Below, piece by piece: positions 11,004 through 21,955 of a stretch of DNA of 64,000 nucleotides; positions within the stretch are counted from its first letter, which is position 1, and the number at the start of each line of letters is the position of its first letter. The stretch comes from Eukaryota sp. TZLM1-RC. Its lineage: Eukaryota > Metamonada: BaSk clade. The DNA lies in assembly GCA_040285825.1 (NCBI GenBank), contig JAUPSS010000001.1:2046001-2110000 (forward strand), given 5' to 3'. Made by a program: the position numbers and the translations under genes. The notes under the pieces are model-generated. The model worked only from the letters and a program-made list of their open reading frames with translations, was not told the DNA's origin and made no database searches.

Positions 11004-11226
11004 ATGTTTTGTATAAATTTTTTTGTTTTGTATTTGTTACTTGCCCTAGTGGAAAACAATGTTGTGCTGTCAATTTAAAAAACTTGAAGTTGAATACCAG
11101 AATGAGACCAATTACTTTGATGTACAGTGTGTATTAATCACTATGTAATACTTCTTTCCACTTGAAAACAATATAGGGTATTATTATAAACAACTATTCA
11201 ATCACCTTTATTTCACCAATCACAAA

Positions 11227-11965
11227 CTAGAGTTCGGCATCAGACATGGGAACCTTGGGCTTTTCAAAGCAAGGTTGATCAGTGCGATGACAAACCATAG
11301 GATCTTGCCAGACCTTACAGTAACTGCAGGGGGGACAGAAATGCTTGGGAAGCCATTTGAGACACCAGTCGGGAAGCTTAATGACCATCTTTTGGTTCTT
11401 GTAAATGGGTGCAGGCTTTCCTCCTTCAAGTTCAAGTTGCATTTCAAGATATTCAGTGTTCTTGGGGTCGATTCTGATGACTCCCTTCCAATGTCTCCAG
11501 ACAGATGGACGACGGAGGAACAATTCAACGTTATCGTGCTCATCAATAGTTCCGGTTACAGTCCACCAGAAGCCTTGAGCCCACATGGTACCATGAAGTT
11601 TACCCTTGCCATCAGCATAGATGTGGGAAGAAACAGGCCATTTACGAACTAAGTGACCCTTGTCTCCAAAGACGTACTTGTGTCCTGACCAGCGACCATG
11701 TCCTTCAAGAACATCAAAGCGACGATCAGACCAGGGATAACGAGGGCAAATAGGGGTTCCATCACAAGGGATGTCGAGGTGTTGGCAAACAGGAGGATCT
11801 TGCCAGACTTTGCAGTAGGAATCTTCTCTGAAGAATTGGCAGAGTTCATCACCTTTCATTGGTCTCTCAATGTGTTCATGGGCTGGTTCAGTGGCGAAAA
11901 CCAAGGCAGCTAGTGCTAAACTTTGGTTAAATCATGGTTAATTCATACAGTAAAAGGAACTTCAT
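11227..11965 (-). CDS. Secreted cysteine-rich protein with a duplicated motif (one 28-nt intron)
   Basis: The main exon (11227-11920) is open but lacks an ATG. Its upstream codons LALAALVFA look like half a signal peptide. Joining a 17-nt exon (11949-11965) across a 28-nt GT-AG intron (11921-11948) gives an ATG and the signal peptide MKFLLLLALAALVFA, for 236 residues in total. The mature chain carries two copies of SYCKVWQDPxVC-x7-C, one near each end, so the cysteines probably form matching disulfides. Between them lies a Trp-rich region (GHGRWSGHKYVFGDKG, MWAQGFWWTVTG) that looks beta-rich. I do not recognise the family. It is probably secreted or lumenal. Confidence 0.72.
11921..11948 (-). 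other. Predicted 28-nt intron
   Basis: The 5' end is GTATGA and the 3' end is CCAAAG. The stretch GATTTAACC could hold a branch-point A. Without removal the reading frame meets stops and has no ATG. With removal a textbook signal peptide forms. Confidence 0.72.
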
Positions 11966-12289
11966 TGGATTGAATGTACTTGGAGGAACTGCCAATAAAT
12001 CAAGATTTGCGGAAGAAAAGGGCTACTGTAGATAAACTGTAGATACACTGTAAACTGACACTGTAGATGGCACAATTTTTGAAAGAAATCTTCCACGCAA
12101 ATATCGTGACACAAGATTTAACAACTAAATATTTAATAATTACTCATCTAGTTACGGCAAATGGGCGATTAACAACAATAACATTTTCAATCTACGTTAT
12201 TTTATTGACTTTACTTGACAACTTTGTTTGAGTCTGCGATTTTTCAAAAGATTAAAACAAAAATAATGTTGATTCATCTAAGTAACTAA
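11966..12289. other. Intergenic, AT-rich
   Basis: The repeated phrase 'ctgtagata' near 12025-12055 is a short local repeat. I see nothing else. Confidence 0.5.
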
Positions 12290-12430
12290 TTCGTGCGATA
12301 TTGAAAAGAGTGTCTCTAACAGCATCATGTAATGAAGAACGATAAGTTATCAATTTCGAACAATTCATAGCATGGGGCAAAGTGAGCTGAGGTGAATTCG
12401 AACAAATCCTTTGTTTTTTCATGCTAATAT
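12290..12430 (-). mobile_element. Small lineage A retrotransposon remnant
   Basis: The bases match the minus strand of the CCHC-to-SLHDAVRDTVF region of lineage A (compare 60030-60160), with indels. Confidence 0.65.
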
Positions 12431-12649
12431 ATATCTATCAAATACAGACAACAAAAAAATTGGTATATTGTTGCATAATTTAAGAACAATTAGTCAACTC
12501 AATTATTAAAAAAACAACCTACAGCATAGTTTAATGAATCAATTACTTCCTTGATAAATTACGATTGGATCAACACGAAATTTTTTGTCACGAAAAATAC
12601 CTAAATTAATTAAATTTATGAAACAATAAAATTACAAAAAAAGCTAAAC
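12431..12649. other. AT-rich spacer downstream of MCM7
   Basis: No coding or RNA signal is seen here. Confidence 0.4.
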
Positions 12650-14914
12650 CTAAACCAAAACAACATCACCGTCATTATTAATTCGTAGCACGTTGTAGCC
12701 CTCGTATAAAGCCAAAGTCTCTTCTAATTGTTCATTAGTGAACCCTCTTCCTTGACAAACATTCATTGCTTGAGAGTAAGGGATGGCACTCTGTCCATTG
12801 GGTAAGGAATCAGAAAGTCCCTTAAGGATATTGAAAATAGAAGAAAAAACGTCAACTGATTTCTTGGATTTTTGACCTCCATTTAATGACCTATCAGCTG
12901 ATTGCATTAACCTCATTGCTTCATTAACATCATCCAAAGTGACTCGTTCGCTCAATTTAACCCTCGCAATGGCCTGTGACAGTCGCAATATCGTCATCAA
13001 TGAACGTGGTGACACGTGTCCAACGCCACCTAACGTCACTGCTTCGTCGTCATCCGACCTCAATGATACATATCGAGCAACAATGTCATTAGCAAGTTCT
13101 GGGGGAACTACCGGATTAATCTCTTTTGCCATATTAATGTACCCTCGCAACACTTCAACAGGAGACGTTCTCAGTGATTCAGCGTTCCCGCAGTGCACCA
13201 TGGCCACATGGGAAGCGAGTTCACGGTCTAGATCAGGGTCAGCAGTGTCTAATAAAACAAAAACGATATCAAACCTTGTGAGGAGAGCTGCGGCCATGTT
13301 GATATTCTTTGCTGGTGACAATGCTGGATCATACCGAGAATGGCAAGGATTTGCTGCAGCTAAAACTGCCGTTCGAGCATTGAGAGTGGTGGTAATACCA
13401 CCCTTGGCGATGGATACTGTCTGCTGTTCCATTGTTTCGTAGAGAGAGGTCCGATCTAGGTCGTCCATCTTGTCAAATTCATCAATGCAGCAGAGTCCAA
13501 GATCTGCGAGGACCAGAGCGCCACCATCTAGTGTGGCTTCCTTGGTTACAGAGTCAATCTGGACGTTAGCGGTCAGACCAACTCCAGAAGATCCTCTTCC
13601 AGTGGTGTAGATTGAACGCTGGGCAATGTTGGAAACTTTTTTCAACAGTTGAGACTTGGCAACACCAGGATCTCCAATTAAAAGTATATTTACGTCTCCG
13701 CGGAGCTTAACCCCATCTTCTAAATGATGTCGAACACCTCCAATTAATTGTAATAAAAGAGCTTTTTTCACGTCCAAATGACCAAAAATTTCTGGAGCTA
13801 TCGAATTAGCTAAAGTTTCATAAACACCCAGACCATCACCACTCTTGGCTAAATTGACCAATTCTTTTAATTGTCGTTCATGATCTGTTTCAGAGATACC
13901 ATCTTCATTAATAAACAAAGAATTATTCTTGACGGGCTGAAGAAACTGAGCTTCGTAATAAGTATCAGTACCCAATCCCAACCTGTTTCTCTCCCTGTTA
14001 GACCTCCTTGCTTCTTCGGATTGGGGCACGGGGAGGTGTATTCCACTAACGACTACTTCATCTCCAGCAACACATTTACGGACCACTCCATCTCCCCTAG
14101 CAAATACCGTTACTGTGCGAGGAACAGAACCAACAGGAACTTCACTGGAAACTTCTTGAATTCTGATTTCTTGAATCTTGATAAACTTTGACAACGCAGG
14201 TTTTAATTCCAATCTACCCCTAGTTGGAGCCGCTTTACATAAATCAGAAACACACTTGTCTAGGGGGATGAATGAGATTCCATGTACTTCGGCGCAAGAA
14301 ATACTACTACACCGTTCACATTGATAAGTAGCAACAGAGAGAAGGGGTCGAAGGTCTGAAAGTCTAACCACGATGCCTCTGAACGTGATGAGAGAACCAA
14401 TGTCAGAGGAGCGGACAGAGCGGAGAGTTTTGAAAGTGTTAATCTTTTGAGCTTTGGAAGGAGGTATTATGTACAGTGAATAGCGTTTTCTGGCCAATGC
14501 AGGAGTTTCGGGATGGCGTTCATGGATGAGGGGTTGGGCTTGGAAGCGTTGGTTTACGTTGAATGTCTGGTCCACGCACTCCGAGAGGACGCGGTGGTAG
14601 GAGAAGGTGTTGTGGAGAATACGGGCAGCAAGATGCTCGTATTTGGCGTCAAACTGGGATAAGTGGGAGTAAAGAGCGATATACATTTACAAGATCATCA
14701 AGTTCGAGGTTGAAAACAGTAGAAGTGCGATGGTGAATGTTTTCAAGGGCATCAAGATATTTGTGAGCTACTGAACCATCATCAGATTGAGCAGTAAAGT
14801 CATTTATGAAGTCAAGTAGAAGACCTGATATGAGAAACTGGTGTTGAAGAGATATATACCCTTGTCGGCTTCGAAGTCAGGTTCATTTGAGTTGTTGTTT
14901 GCGATATCTGCCAT
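12650..14914 (-). CDS. MCM7: DNA replication licensing factor MCM7 (three exons)
   Basis: This is a subunit of the MCM2-7 replicative helicase. Exons are 14860-14914, 14691-14824 and 12650-14653, giving 730 residues (human MCM7 has 719). The long 3' exon alone lacks a normal N-terminus. Removing two GT-AG introns of 35 and 37 nt gives a start MADIANNN and restores the family's N-terminal pattern (NLELDDLFDAKYEHLA). Later features are a C4 zinc finger (CERC ... CVSDLC, about 173-194), Walker A GDPGVAKSQ (about 390), YTTGRGSSGVGLTA, Walker B with CCIDEFDKM (about 455), and an arginine finger in LLTRFD. PPSKAQ, HIPRS-like VPRTVTV and METMEQQ-type blocks favour MCM7 over other MCMs. A 15-bp tandem repeat lies just upstream. 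Confidence 0.92.
14654..14690 (-). other. Predicted 37-nt MCM7 intron 2
   Basis: It is phase 0, starts GTAAAT and ends TATCCCAG, with CTTTACTC as a possible branch site. Splicing joins LELDD-L to FDAKYEH in frame. Unspliced, the frames of exons 2 and 3 do not match. Confidence 0.82.
14825..14859 (-). other. Predicted 35-nt MCM7 intron 1
   Basis: It is phase 1, starts GTATAT and ends CATATCAG. Splicing joins ...FEADKG to LLLDFINDF. Read through, the first exon stops after about 36 codons. Confidence 0.82.
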
Positions 14915-14960
14915 TCTGCAAGGAATGAACGATAAAAGGTAGTCCTTATACTTTCTCAAT

Positions 14961-15011
14961 TTGGAATTCAAAGTATTGGAATTCAAAGTATTGGAATTCA
15001 AGTTATTGGAA
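14961..15011. repeat. 15-bp tandem repeat upstream of MCM7
   Basis: TTGGAATTCAAAGTA occurs twice exactly (14961-14990), then as a variant (14991-15005) and a partial copy. It lies 50-100 bp upstream of the MCM7 ATG, so it is in the promoter or 5' untranslated region. A regulatory role is only possible, not shown. Confidence 0.85.
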
Positions 15012-15117
15012 TGCACAGGCTGGTTTCTAGTTCGTTGTTGTAATTTTTGATATTTCAAGCTAAGTTTTCGGTACTAGATGTTGAGTTTGAAGAAATAAAC
15101 TATGGTGCTTTAATTAA

Positions 15118-15782
15118 TTCATTTTAAAAAATATTGTGAGTTGTAAGAAATTTCTCCAATATAGGTCAGTTCTTCATAACGCCGTTCGTGATGTGACATA
15201 TGAGATGTTCAAGTGTTACAATTTTAGTTGCAAAGTAGAACCTTTGTTGAAGCATTATAGTGATGATATTTTGTTTAATTCACGTCGAGGTGATTTAATT
15301 GCTCCTTTTGTGGATTCCTCTCAAGTTGTTGTTGATTTCACTACAGTTGATCCCTTTGCTTTTGTTTATCGCGATGATGTTTTACTTAGTACTAATGGTC
15401 ATTTAAACAAGGCAGAAGATCGTAAGAGAGATAAATATACTGAGATATTAAATGATTTAAATAAGAATCTTTACTCGAAGTTTTCGTTTTTTCCTTTTGC
15501 CTTTTCGATTTTTGGCAATATTGGACAATCCGCCTTGAATTTCATCAATGATTTTGGAAATTTATGTCGTTCAAGTGGTAAGAATTTTGCAGGGAATTTA
15601 TGGAAGAATCGTATCATTTTCGCTTTGTACAGAAGTGTTCCCAAGTACTTGAGTTTAATGATGTCCAAACTTTATAAGGATTCATCAAGAGTTGGCGTGG
15701 AGAATTTTGTTTCTTATGTGTTTTAGTTTGTTTTGTTTTTATTCGATTCTTCGTAGAAAATAATTATTCATTTTAAAAAATA
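15118..15782 (+). mobile_element. 5'-truncated lineage B retrotransposon with 16-bp duplication
   Basis: The body (15134-15766) starts in the CCHC finger and holds an intact endonuclease-containing frame (15136-15726). It includes NSRRGDLIAPFVDSSQVVVDF (RGD-x13-D), KRDKYTEIL and the tail LWKNRIIFALYRSVPKYLS. TTCATTTTAAAAAATA is repeated at 15118-15133 and 15767-15782. The 3' end is the lineage-typical TCTTCGTAGAAAATAA. Confidence 0.92.
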
Positions 15783-16379
15783 ATATAGAAAAGCATCAAT
15801 AGGACCAGTATTTTTTGGGGGTTTTTATTCCTCTTCTGGTAGGACAATTTTATCCATACTTTAATACTTAAACTCCTTCATTTCGGAACTAATTCACCCC
15901 TCCATAAAAGAAGTGTTATCGGTTTAAATGTTGATGCCTTCTTCTGTTTGTGAGTATTTTTTTAATATTTTTATTATTTTATTTCTTTAATATTTTTTTG
16001 TGAGTGTTCAACAACTGATGATTTGGAATGATGAAGGATATCAAACAAGGTTACATAATGGTAGAGTTCAGTTTCTGTTTGTTTAATTATTTTAAAATAC
16101 AGCACGATTTTGATACAAACAATAATGAAAATGTGAAAACAACAATGATGTTGAGAAAGTTAGAAGTAGGATTTACGTCCATTATTTAAGAAGTCGAGTA
16201 TGTTTGACTTAAATTGACTCAACTTGAATCAAAATGAAATATTTTTTAATACTAGATAGAATTTTATTTCATTATAAATACAGTAGATAAAAAAATGAAA
16301 TATTAAATAAAACATCTTGGGAATTCCATTATTCCTGGAATTCTTTTAGTATATCATTAATATCCAAATTTAGTCGACA
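15783..16379. other. Intergenic, upstream of ALDH
   Basis: It is AT-rich with T-runs and short repeats of TTTTTAATATTT. No gene is seen. It presumably contains the ALDH promoter. Confidence 0.5.
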
Positions 16380-17789
16380 ATGGAAGGCTTATCCTCTCAA
16401 CTTCGAAACGTTTTCAATACCTCACGAACAAGACCCTTGGCTTTTCGTAAACAACAACTGCTTAATCTCAAACAATGCATTACTGAAAACGAAACTCAAT
16501 TCACTGATGCCATCTTCACTGATCTCCACCGTGTTCCTACTGAGTCTCAACTCTGTGAACTTATATTAACTTGTCGTGAAATCGACGAAAGCATCAGCAA
16601 CCTCAAATCATGGAATAAACCCACCAACTTCAAGTCCCCGATTGCCTTTTTCCCTACCAAGCAATGTGCAACACTTCCTGAACCAAGAGGAGCCGTTTTG
16701 ATCATTGCACCATGGAATTACCCTTTCCTTCTTTGCTTCTCTCCGCTGATCTCAGCTATTGCTGCAGGCTGTGTAGTTTGCCTTAAACCATCTGAACACT
16801 CCCCCAGTTGCTCTTCTCTTCTTGCCACTCTCCTCCCAAAGTACCTTGATCCCGAATGTTTCGTTGTTGTTGAGGGAGGCATTGAGGAAACTCAGAAGCT
16901 TCTATCTCAACCATGGGGCAAGATTTTCTTCACCGGCTCTACCAATGTTGGTAAGATCGTAATGAAAGCTGCATCTGAGCACCTTACCCCTGTTGTCATT
17001 GAAGCAGGAGGAAAGAGCCCAACCATCATTACAAACACTGCCCCATTGGAACTAACTTGTAGAAGATTAGCTTATGGAAAGTGCCTTAACAATGGTCAAA
17101 CGTGCGTTGCTCCAGATTACTGTTTGATATCAGAGCAAAGGCTAGAAGAGTTTATTAAGGGTTTTTCCGAGGTTTTAAATAACTTTTATGGGGATGATAT
17201 TAGAAATTCGACTGATTATTCAAGGATAATTAATCAAAAGCATGCAGAGAGAATTCAAAAGCTTGTAAATGATGCTTTGGATAAAGGTGCTCAGTTGGTT
17301 ATTGGCGATGTAAATGATATTAATATTGAAGAGAAGTTTATTCCACCGCTGGTTTTGGTTTGTTCTGATTTCAGCACCATGGACATTGGTCATGAAGAAA
17401 TATTTGGGCCAGTTCTATTAGTTGTTCCAGTAAAAGAGGAAGAAAATATGGTTGGTTTCAGTATTGATTATGTAAACAATAGACCAAATCCTCTTGCATT
17501 GTACATTTTCTCTACTAATAGTGCTGAAATTAATTTAATAATTGGTTCGACTTCTTCTGGAGGAGTTTGTATTAATGACACGGTTGTTCATCTAGGCACG
17601 TCTTTGCCCTTTGGTGGTGTTGGTCTATCAGGTTTTGGTAGATCTCACGGTATTGCTGGTTTTAAGGAATTTGTTCATGAAAAGCCCGTTTTCCATAGAG
17701 GGACAGTGGTTGAAGCTGATAAAGGGCTGAGATATCCTCCTTATACGGAGAGTTCTAGTAAATGGTTGCAAAGAATGAGTAGAATCTAA
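16380..17789 (+). CDS. Aldehyde dehydrogenase, ALDH3 (fatty aldehyde) type
   Basis: This NAD(P)-dependent enzyme oxidises aldehydes to acids. The length (469 residues) and lack of an N-terminal extension fit class 3. Seen in sequence: APWNYP (110-115), KPSE (136-139), FTGS (184-187), the catalytic Glu208 in EAGGKSP, the nucleophile Cys242 in NGQTC, and EEIFGPVL. The general-base motif reads EAGG where the family usually has ELGG, but the Glu is kept. The C-terminus has no clear membrane anchor, unlike animal fatty aldehyde dehydrogenase, so the protein is probably cytosolic. The gene is uninterrupted and TAA is followed by TAAATAAA-like sequence. Confidence 0.93.
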   Translation: MEGLSSQLRNVFNTSRTRPLAFRKQQLLNLKQCITENETQFTDAIFTDLHRVPTESQLCELILTCREIDESISNLKSWNKPTNFKSPIAFFPTKQCATLPEPRGAVLIIAPWNYPFLLCFSPLISAIAAGCVVCLKPSEHSPSCSSLLATLLPKYLDPECFVVVEGGIEETQKLLSQPWGKIFFTGSTNVGKIVMKAASEHLTPVVIEAGGKSPTIITNTAPLELTCRRLAYGKCLNNGQTCVAPDYCLISEQRLEEFIKGFSEVLNNFYGDDIRNSTDYSRIINQKHAERIQKLVNDALDKGAQLVIGDVNDINIEEKFIPPLVLVCSDFSTMDIGHEEIFGPVLLVVPVKEEENMVGFSIDYVNNRPNPLALYIFSTNSAEINLIIGSTSSGGVCINDTVVHLGTSLPFGGVGLSGFGRSHGIAGFKEFVHEKPVFHRGTVVEADKGLRYPPYTESSSKWLQRMSRI

Positions 17790-18689
17790 ATAAAGTTGTT
17801 TTTAGATAAAGTTGGTGGCATTTTTTGTTCTATAATAACTGATATTTATTAAAAATAATTATAATGAAAGCAATAAATCCAAAAAGAATTACTTTGATCC
17901 ATACTTGTAGATCACATTCACAGTGTGATCCCAAACCTTCATTTTTTGTGATCACATCACATCACATTGTGGCTTCAGTAAAAAAACTAAATATGGGTGA
18001 GGCTAAAATCTCCCAATAGCTCAACAGACATACATCATAATTTGGAATGCTATTAATAGTTAAAATAGTCATAAAGTAAATAGTCATAAACTTTGTGTGC
18101 AAAAACTTAAACTTTAATATAAGCTTTTCTGCTCAATGATAGATTTTTGTGACTCAATTTAATGAACACTGTTTGTCATTCAAGGTATAGTGTTTTCATT
18201 ACATCTTTGAAATTTCCATATAGATTCATAATACTCAATTTGTGATCGCCATTGGTCAGGTGTTGTGACCCACAAGTAAGCTTTGATCATTTTTGATAAC
18301 TCCTATTCACCAATCATAATTATTGGTGACGTCATTCCAACATCAAAATTTATTCTATTTGCTGTGTTAGATACAATTTTCGATCCTTTAAGGACAGCTA
18401 TTGTATTCATGTTGAGCAAAAGGCAACCACAAGTTCAATTCCTTGTTTTCTGAAGAAGTCCTAAATTAGATTGCTTCTTAATCTTTCTTCATCTTGCCTT
18501 TGTCTCATTTTTGAAGTTTGTTCTTTGTATTTGTGTCATCTTATCTCTATTTTATATTGCTGTTAATCCTTAGTGAAACGAAAGAAGACAAGAAGGACCA
18601 TTGTTGCCGTCTAAGAACTATTGTTATAAGTACCTTTCCACCTTCCCTTGTACATGAGAAAAAGATCATCTGCAGAATTAAAGTTTTTT
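17790..18689. other. Intergenic, no recognised gene
   Basis: A run of TGTGATC/ATCACA words (17910-17975) gives short inverted repeats. Otherwise it is unremarkable AT-rich sequence. Confidence 0.5.
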
Positions 18690-18985
18690 CTTCAAAGTGT
18701 CATTTGCAACATTAGCAAAATCAGCAATAACTTCAGAGTTATTAATCAAATTGCAGTAAACATCACCTCTGTCATTATAATCAAATTTGTCAAATGACAG
18801 TGTTGCTCGGCAGACACTCTTTGATACATCAGATTCTTGCACTTTTGATAATATGCAAATCTCTGACTCTAACAGCATCATGTAATGAACAACGACACGT
18901 ATGTGTTTATAACATTTGATGGCATAGGAAAGTGAGGTACGGAGGGTTCGAATAAATGTTGTTGGCGCCTTTAGCCTTAAATAGA
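18690..18985 (-). mobile_element. Diverged lineage A-like endonuclease fragment
   Basis: The minus strand encodes a C-terminal block with NDRGDVYCNLINNSEVIADF. It keeps the RGD-x13-D spacing of the lineage A endonuclease but differs at many other positions. Both the reverse transcriptase and the 3' end are missing. Confidence 0.65.
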
Positions 18986-19762
18986 ATAATGGCAAAATAA
19001 ATCAACCTCATCTCAATCACTTTCTTACAATTCTCCGACTTAGGGCAACAATCTAAAGAAATTAAACAAAAAGGAAATTAATATTATAAATACTATTATC
19101 AAACATATAGCAGCAATGACATCACTATCAAATAATGAAGAATCCCCTTAATACTGCATCGGCAGCACTAAATGTCCCAAACAAACAATATTCTCCTGTT
19201 TGGAAAACGTCACATGGTTAGTGTCGTGGTTGATTACTATAACCAGACTTGTTTTGTCGCTTTTCATCATAACGGTGTACATAAAGTGTTCAACTTGAGC
19301 CTACTGTCTAGATATTAGCTTTATAGTTGAACAAAAAGTATGTTACATAGCTACCAATCAGAAAAGACGACTTTTCAACTGAATTTTACACATGAAGCAT
19401 AATTCTTCTTTGTATTCAGCTAATCTGAGAAGTGTTGGCCTTACAGCGTCTAAAATTTCGTCAAATTTATTCAACACTTTTGCAATGTCTGCTATAAATA
19501 GATCAAAATTGTTGCAGATGATAACTAAACATGAAGAACTTGGAAATTCGAAATAATAAAATTAAATAAATTAAAATTAAATAAATTAAAATTAAATAAA
19601 TTAAAATTAAATAAATTAAAATTATATAGAAAGGTATTTTATATTGATATTAATATAATAGGTATAGAAAACTGTGAAAGGAAAAATTCCAAAAAAAAAA
19701 CAGTTTTAATTCAACCAACTAATGGAAATATCAGAAACAAAAACAGTGCAAAAAACACTTAA
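18986..19762. other. Intergenic with a possible coding relic
   Basis: The minus strand of about 19385-19525 has an open stretch (NNFDLFIADIAKVLNKF ... LAEYKEELCFM) without a start codon. I cannot identify it. An AT-rich tandem repeat follows. Confidence 0.3.
19558..19626. repeat. 15-bp AT tandem repeat
   Basis: The unit ATTAAATAAATTAAA is repeated exactly four times (19561-19620) with partial units at the edges. Confidence 0.95.
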
Positions 19763-21955
19763 TCAGCTTCTTGATGGACAAGTTCGTTTGTCATGACCTA
19801 CAGAACCACAAAGACTACACTTTCTCTTCTTTTGTAGTTTTTTAGATTGTTTAAAGACTGATGATGAATAAATACAATTGGTCAAATAAGAATCAACTGG
19901 ATACTGAATCCACCGTGGAAAACAAGATAATTCAACTAAATATTCATTCTTAATTAGTTTGACAGATTTAATTAAACGTTGATTATTAAGTTTCTTTGGT
20001 GATAGGAGCGTTTTGGCCAGATTGTCTTTATTAGGTCTATTCAATTGAATGAATTTCAAAGCAGGAAAGTTTTGTTCAGTGATATTGGTTGGAACATTGC
20101 CATGGATTATCAATTCCTTCAAGTTTGGTAAATGAATTTTAACATTAGCACGAAGAGTCAAGAAAACTTCAAATCTAACAATGGATTGAGGTAAAGGTAT
20201 CTGTCCTCTCAATATTTTGCTTGAAATACCATCATTAGAAACCACCAATTCCCTTAAAAACGTCGGATAGCATAAATCAGTAATGCATTGTATATCCTGT
20301 TGAAGCACTAACTTCACTAGTGAAGTGGGTAATTGTTCTACAATCGATGGTAAACCAAGTTCTAGACATTTTAGTTTTGATGAATGTGCCAAGTTTATAG
20401 AAAATTTTGTAGCAAAACTCCAGGACCCACCAAGCTTAACAACCTCAACATTTGGGAAAAGTGACAATAATTGAGGATCATAATCAACCTTATCAAAGTA
20501 AACATCAAGTTTTTTAATTCTAGTATTAATTACTTTGGGACCTTTATAATCAGTAGATAATCGCAATTTTAAATCACAAATATTTTCATTTAAATCTAAA
20601 TCTTGAGGATCTTTTAATAATTTAAAACCATTAAAGACTTCTTTAGCAAATTCAGCCACCCTCTTGCTAATTGAACATTTGGTATAGTATCTGGCTTTAA
20701 CATAAGGATGGTTACCAAACAAATTCTTCAAAAATTGTAAATATTCCCAATAAACAAGCTTAATTAGACCACTAAACATTCTATCTAAAGGTTGTTTAGG
20801 ATATTGAAAATTGCCAAGTATTTCAGATCCAAATACTTTGACAGGTTGTGGTCGATCAATCAAATCACCTGTACCTAATTGACCTTTATCGTTCCTTCCC
20901 CAAGCCCAAACAGTGTTTTTGTTGTAGGCAAAAAGGAAGTCATGACCTACTGAAATACCTTCAATATTAGTGAAAGCTTCAATACATCTTGGTTCTTCAC
21001 TATCTTCATAAACATCACTCATTCTACTCAACCAACCCCATAAATAAACTTTACCATTATTATCAATGGCAGCATAAATACCATCATAACCACTAATGGA
21101 AACAATATTAGTCAACCCTGGAACTTTGGTGGGTTTGTTATTGAAAGGAACATCATCACGCCCCTTGTCAAACTTCCAAACATCACCATTGGTGTCAACT
21201 ATGAATAGAAAATCATCAATAAATAAGAAAGAACTTTCCAATGGTTCTCTTGGGATGAAGCACTGGAATACATCTAATTGATCAATTTCATAGCTTCCAC
21301 AAGATAAAATCTTGCTACAAAAGAAATCTCCATTTCCATCCATTGCAACAAAAGCTTCATGATCCAAAAAAAGGAAAACAATATTATTTAATTCTTCAAT
21401 TAATTCAAAAGATTTACCATTTCCCCATTTAATAACTTCACCTCCTTGGGTCAAGGCATAAGAATGTCCATGACTGCCATAAACTTCCTTAATGTTATAA
21501 GGAATATTTATTGGAGTAATTGGTAATGACCACTCTTCAGACGTATTGATTTGATTCAAGTCATTTCTACCCCATCCATAGAGCTTACCGTAAGAAGAGA
21601 GGGCAAGAAAGTGACCATCACCAGTTGAAATGGAAATGATATCATTTGGGGGTAATTTGATTGGCGATTTGGTTGCTTTGAATCCATTGCTGAGGACAGT
21701 CCCTCGGTCATTCAAACCCCAACAATATACATCGCCAGCAAAAGTCAGCAGAAGCGTATGGGATTGAGAACTTAAAATACATCTAACTCCAACCATTGAA
21801 TTTGGGTATTGTTGATGAGGGCAGAAATCAGTGGTTGAGCACAGAACGGGAGAGCAATCGGGAGAGTGAAATGGATCGAGAGAGTTGGTTCGAGGACGTG
21901 ATAAAGGAGGAGAATGGCCTCGAGGTGGCTGTCGTCTTGAGTTTTGATGAGTCAT
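19763..21955 (-). CDS. RCC1-repeat protein with C-terminal zinc knuckle
   Basis: The 730-residue protein is uninterrupted. After a Pro/Ser-rich start, residues ~55-390 hold RCC1-type propeller repeats (GDVYCWGLNDRG, GKLYGWGRNDLNQ, GKVYLWGWLSR, NTVWAWGRNDKGQLGTGD). The middle and C-terminal part (about 470-690) has leucine-patterned segments (LKCLELGLPSIVEQL, LPNLKELIIHGNVP) that resemble FNIP/LRR-like repeats. It ends in a zinc knuckle, CSLCGSVGHDKRTC (C-x2-C-x4-H-x4-C). RCC1 propellers bind proteins or chromatin, and some act as exchange factors for small GTPases. The substrate here is unknown. A decayed duplicate of residues ~85-310 sits at 47646-48252. Confidence 0.82.
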   Translation of the reverse strand: MTHQNSRRQPPRGHSPPLSRPRTNSLDPFHSPDCSPVLCSTTDFCPHQQYPNSMVGVRCILSSQSHTLLLTFAGDVYCWGLNDRGTVLSNGFKATKSPIKLPPNDIISISTGDGHFLALSSYGKLYGWGRNDLNQINTSEEWSLPITPINIPYNIKEVYGSHGHSYALTQGGEVIKWGNGKSFELIEELNNIVFLFLDHEAFVAMDGNGDFFCSKILSCGSYEIDQLDVFQCFIPREPLESSFLFIDDFLFIVDTNGDVWKFDKGRDDVPFNNKPTKVPGLTNIVSISGYDGIYAAIDNNGKVYLWGWLSRMSDVYEDSEEPRCIEAFTNIEGISVGHDFLFAYNKNTVWAWGRNDKGQLGTGDLIDRPQPVKVFGSEILGNFQYPKQPLDRMFSGLIKLVYWEYLQFLKNLFGNHPYVKARYYTKCSISKRVAEFAKEVFNGFKLLKDPQDLDLNENICDLKLRLSTDYKGPKVINTRIKKLDVYFDKVDYDPQLLSLFPNVEVVKLGGSWSFATKFSINLAHSSKLKCLELGLPSIVEQLPTSLVKLVLQQDIQCITDLCYPTFLRELVVSNDGISSKILRGQIPLPQSIVRFEVFLTLRANVKIHLPNLKELIIHGNVPTNITEQNFPALKFIQLNRPNKDNLAKTLLSPKKLNNQRLIKSVKLIKNEYLVELSCFPRWIQYPVDSYLTNCIYSSSVFKQSKKLQKKRKCSLCGSVGHDKRTCPSRS

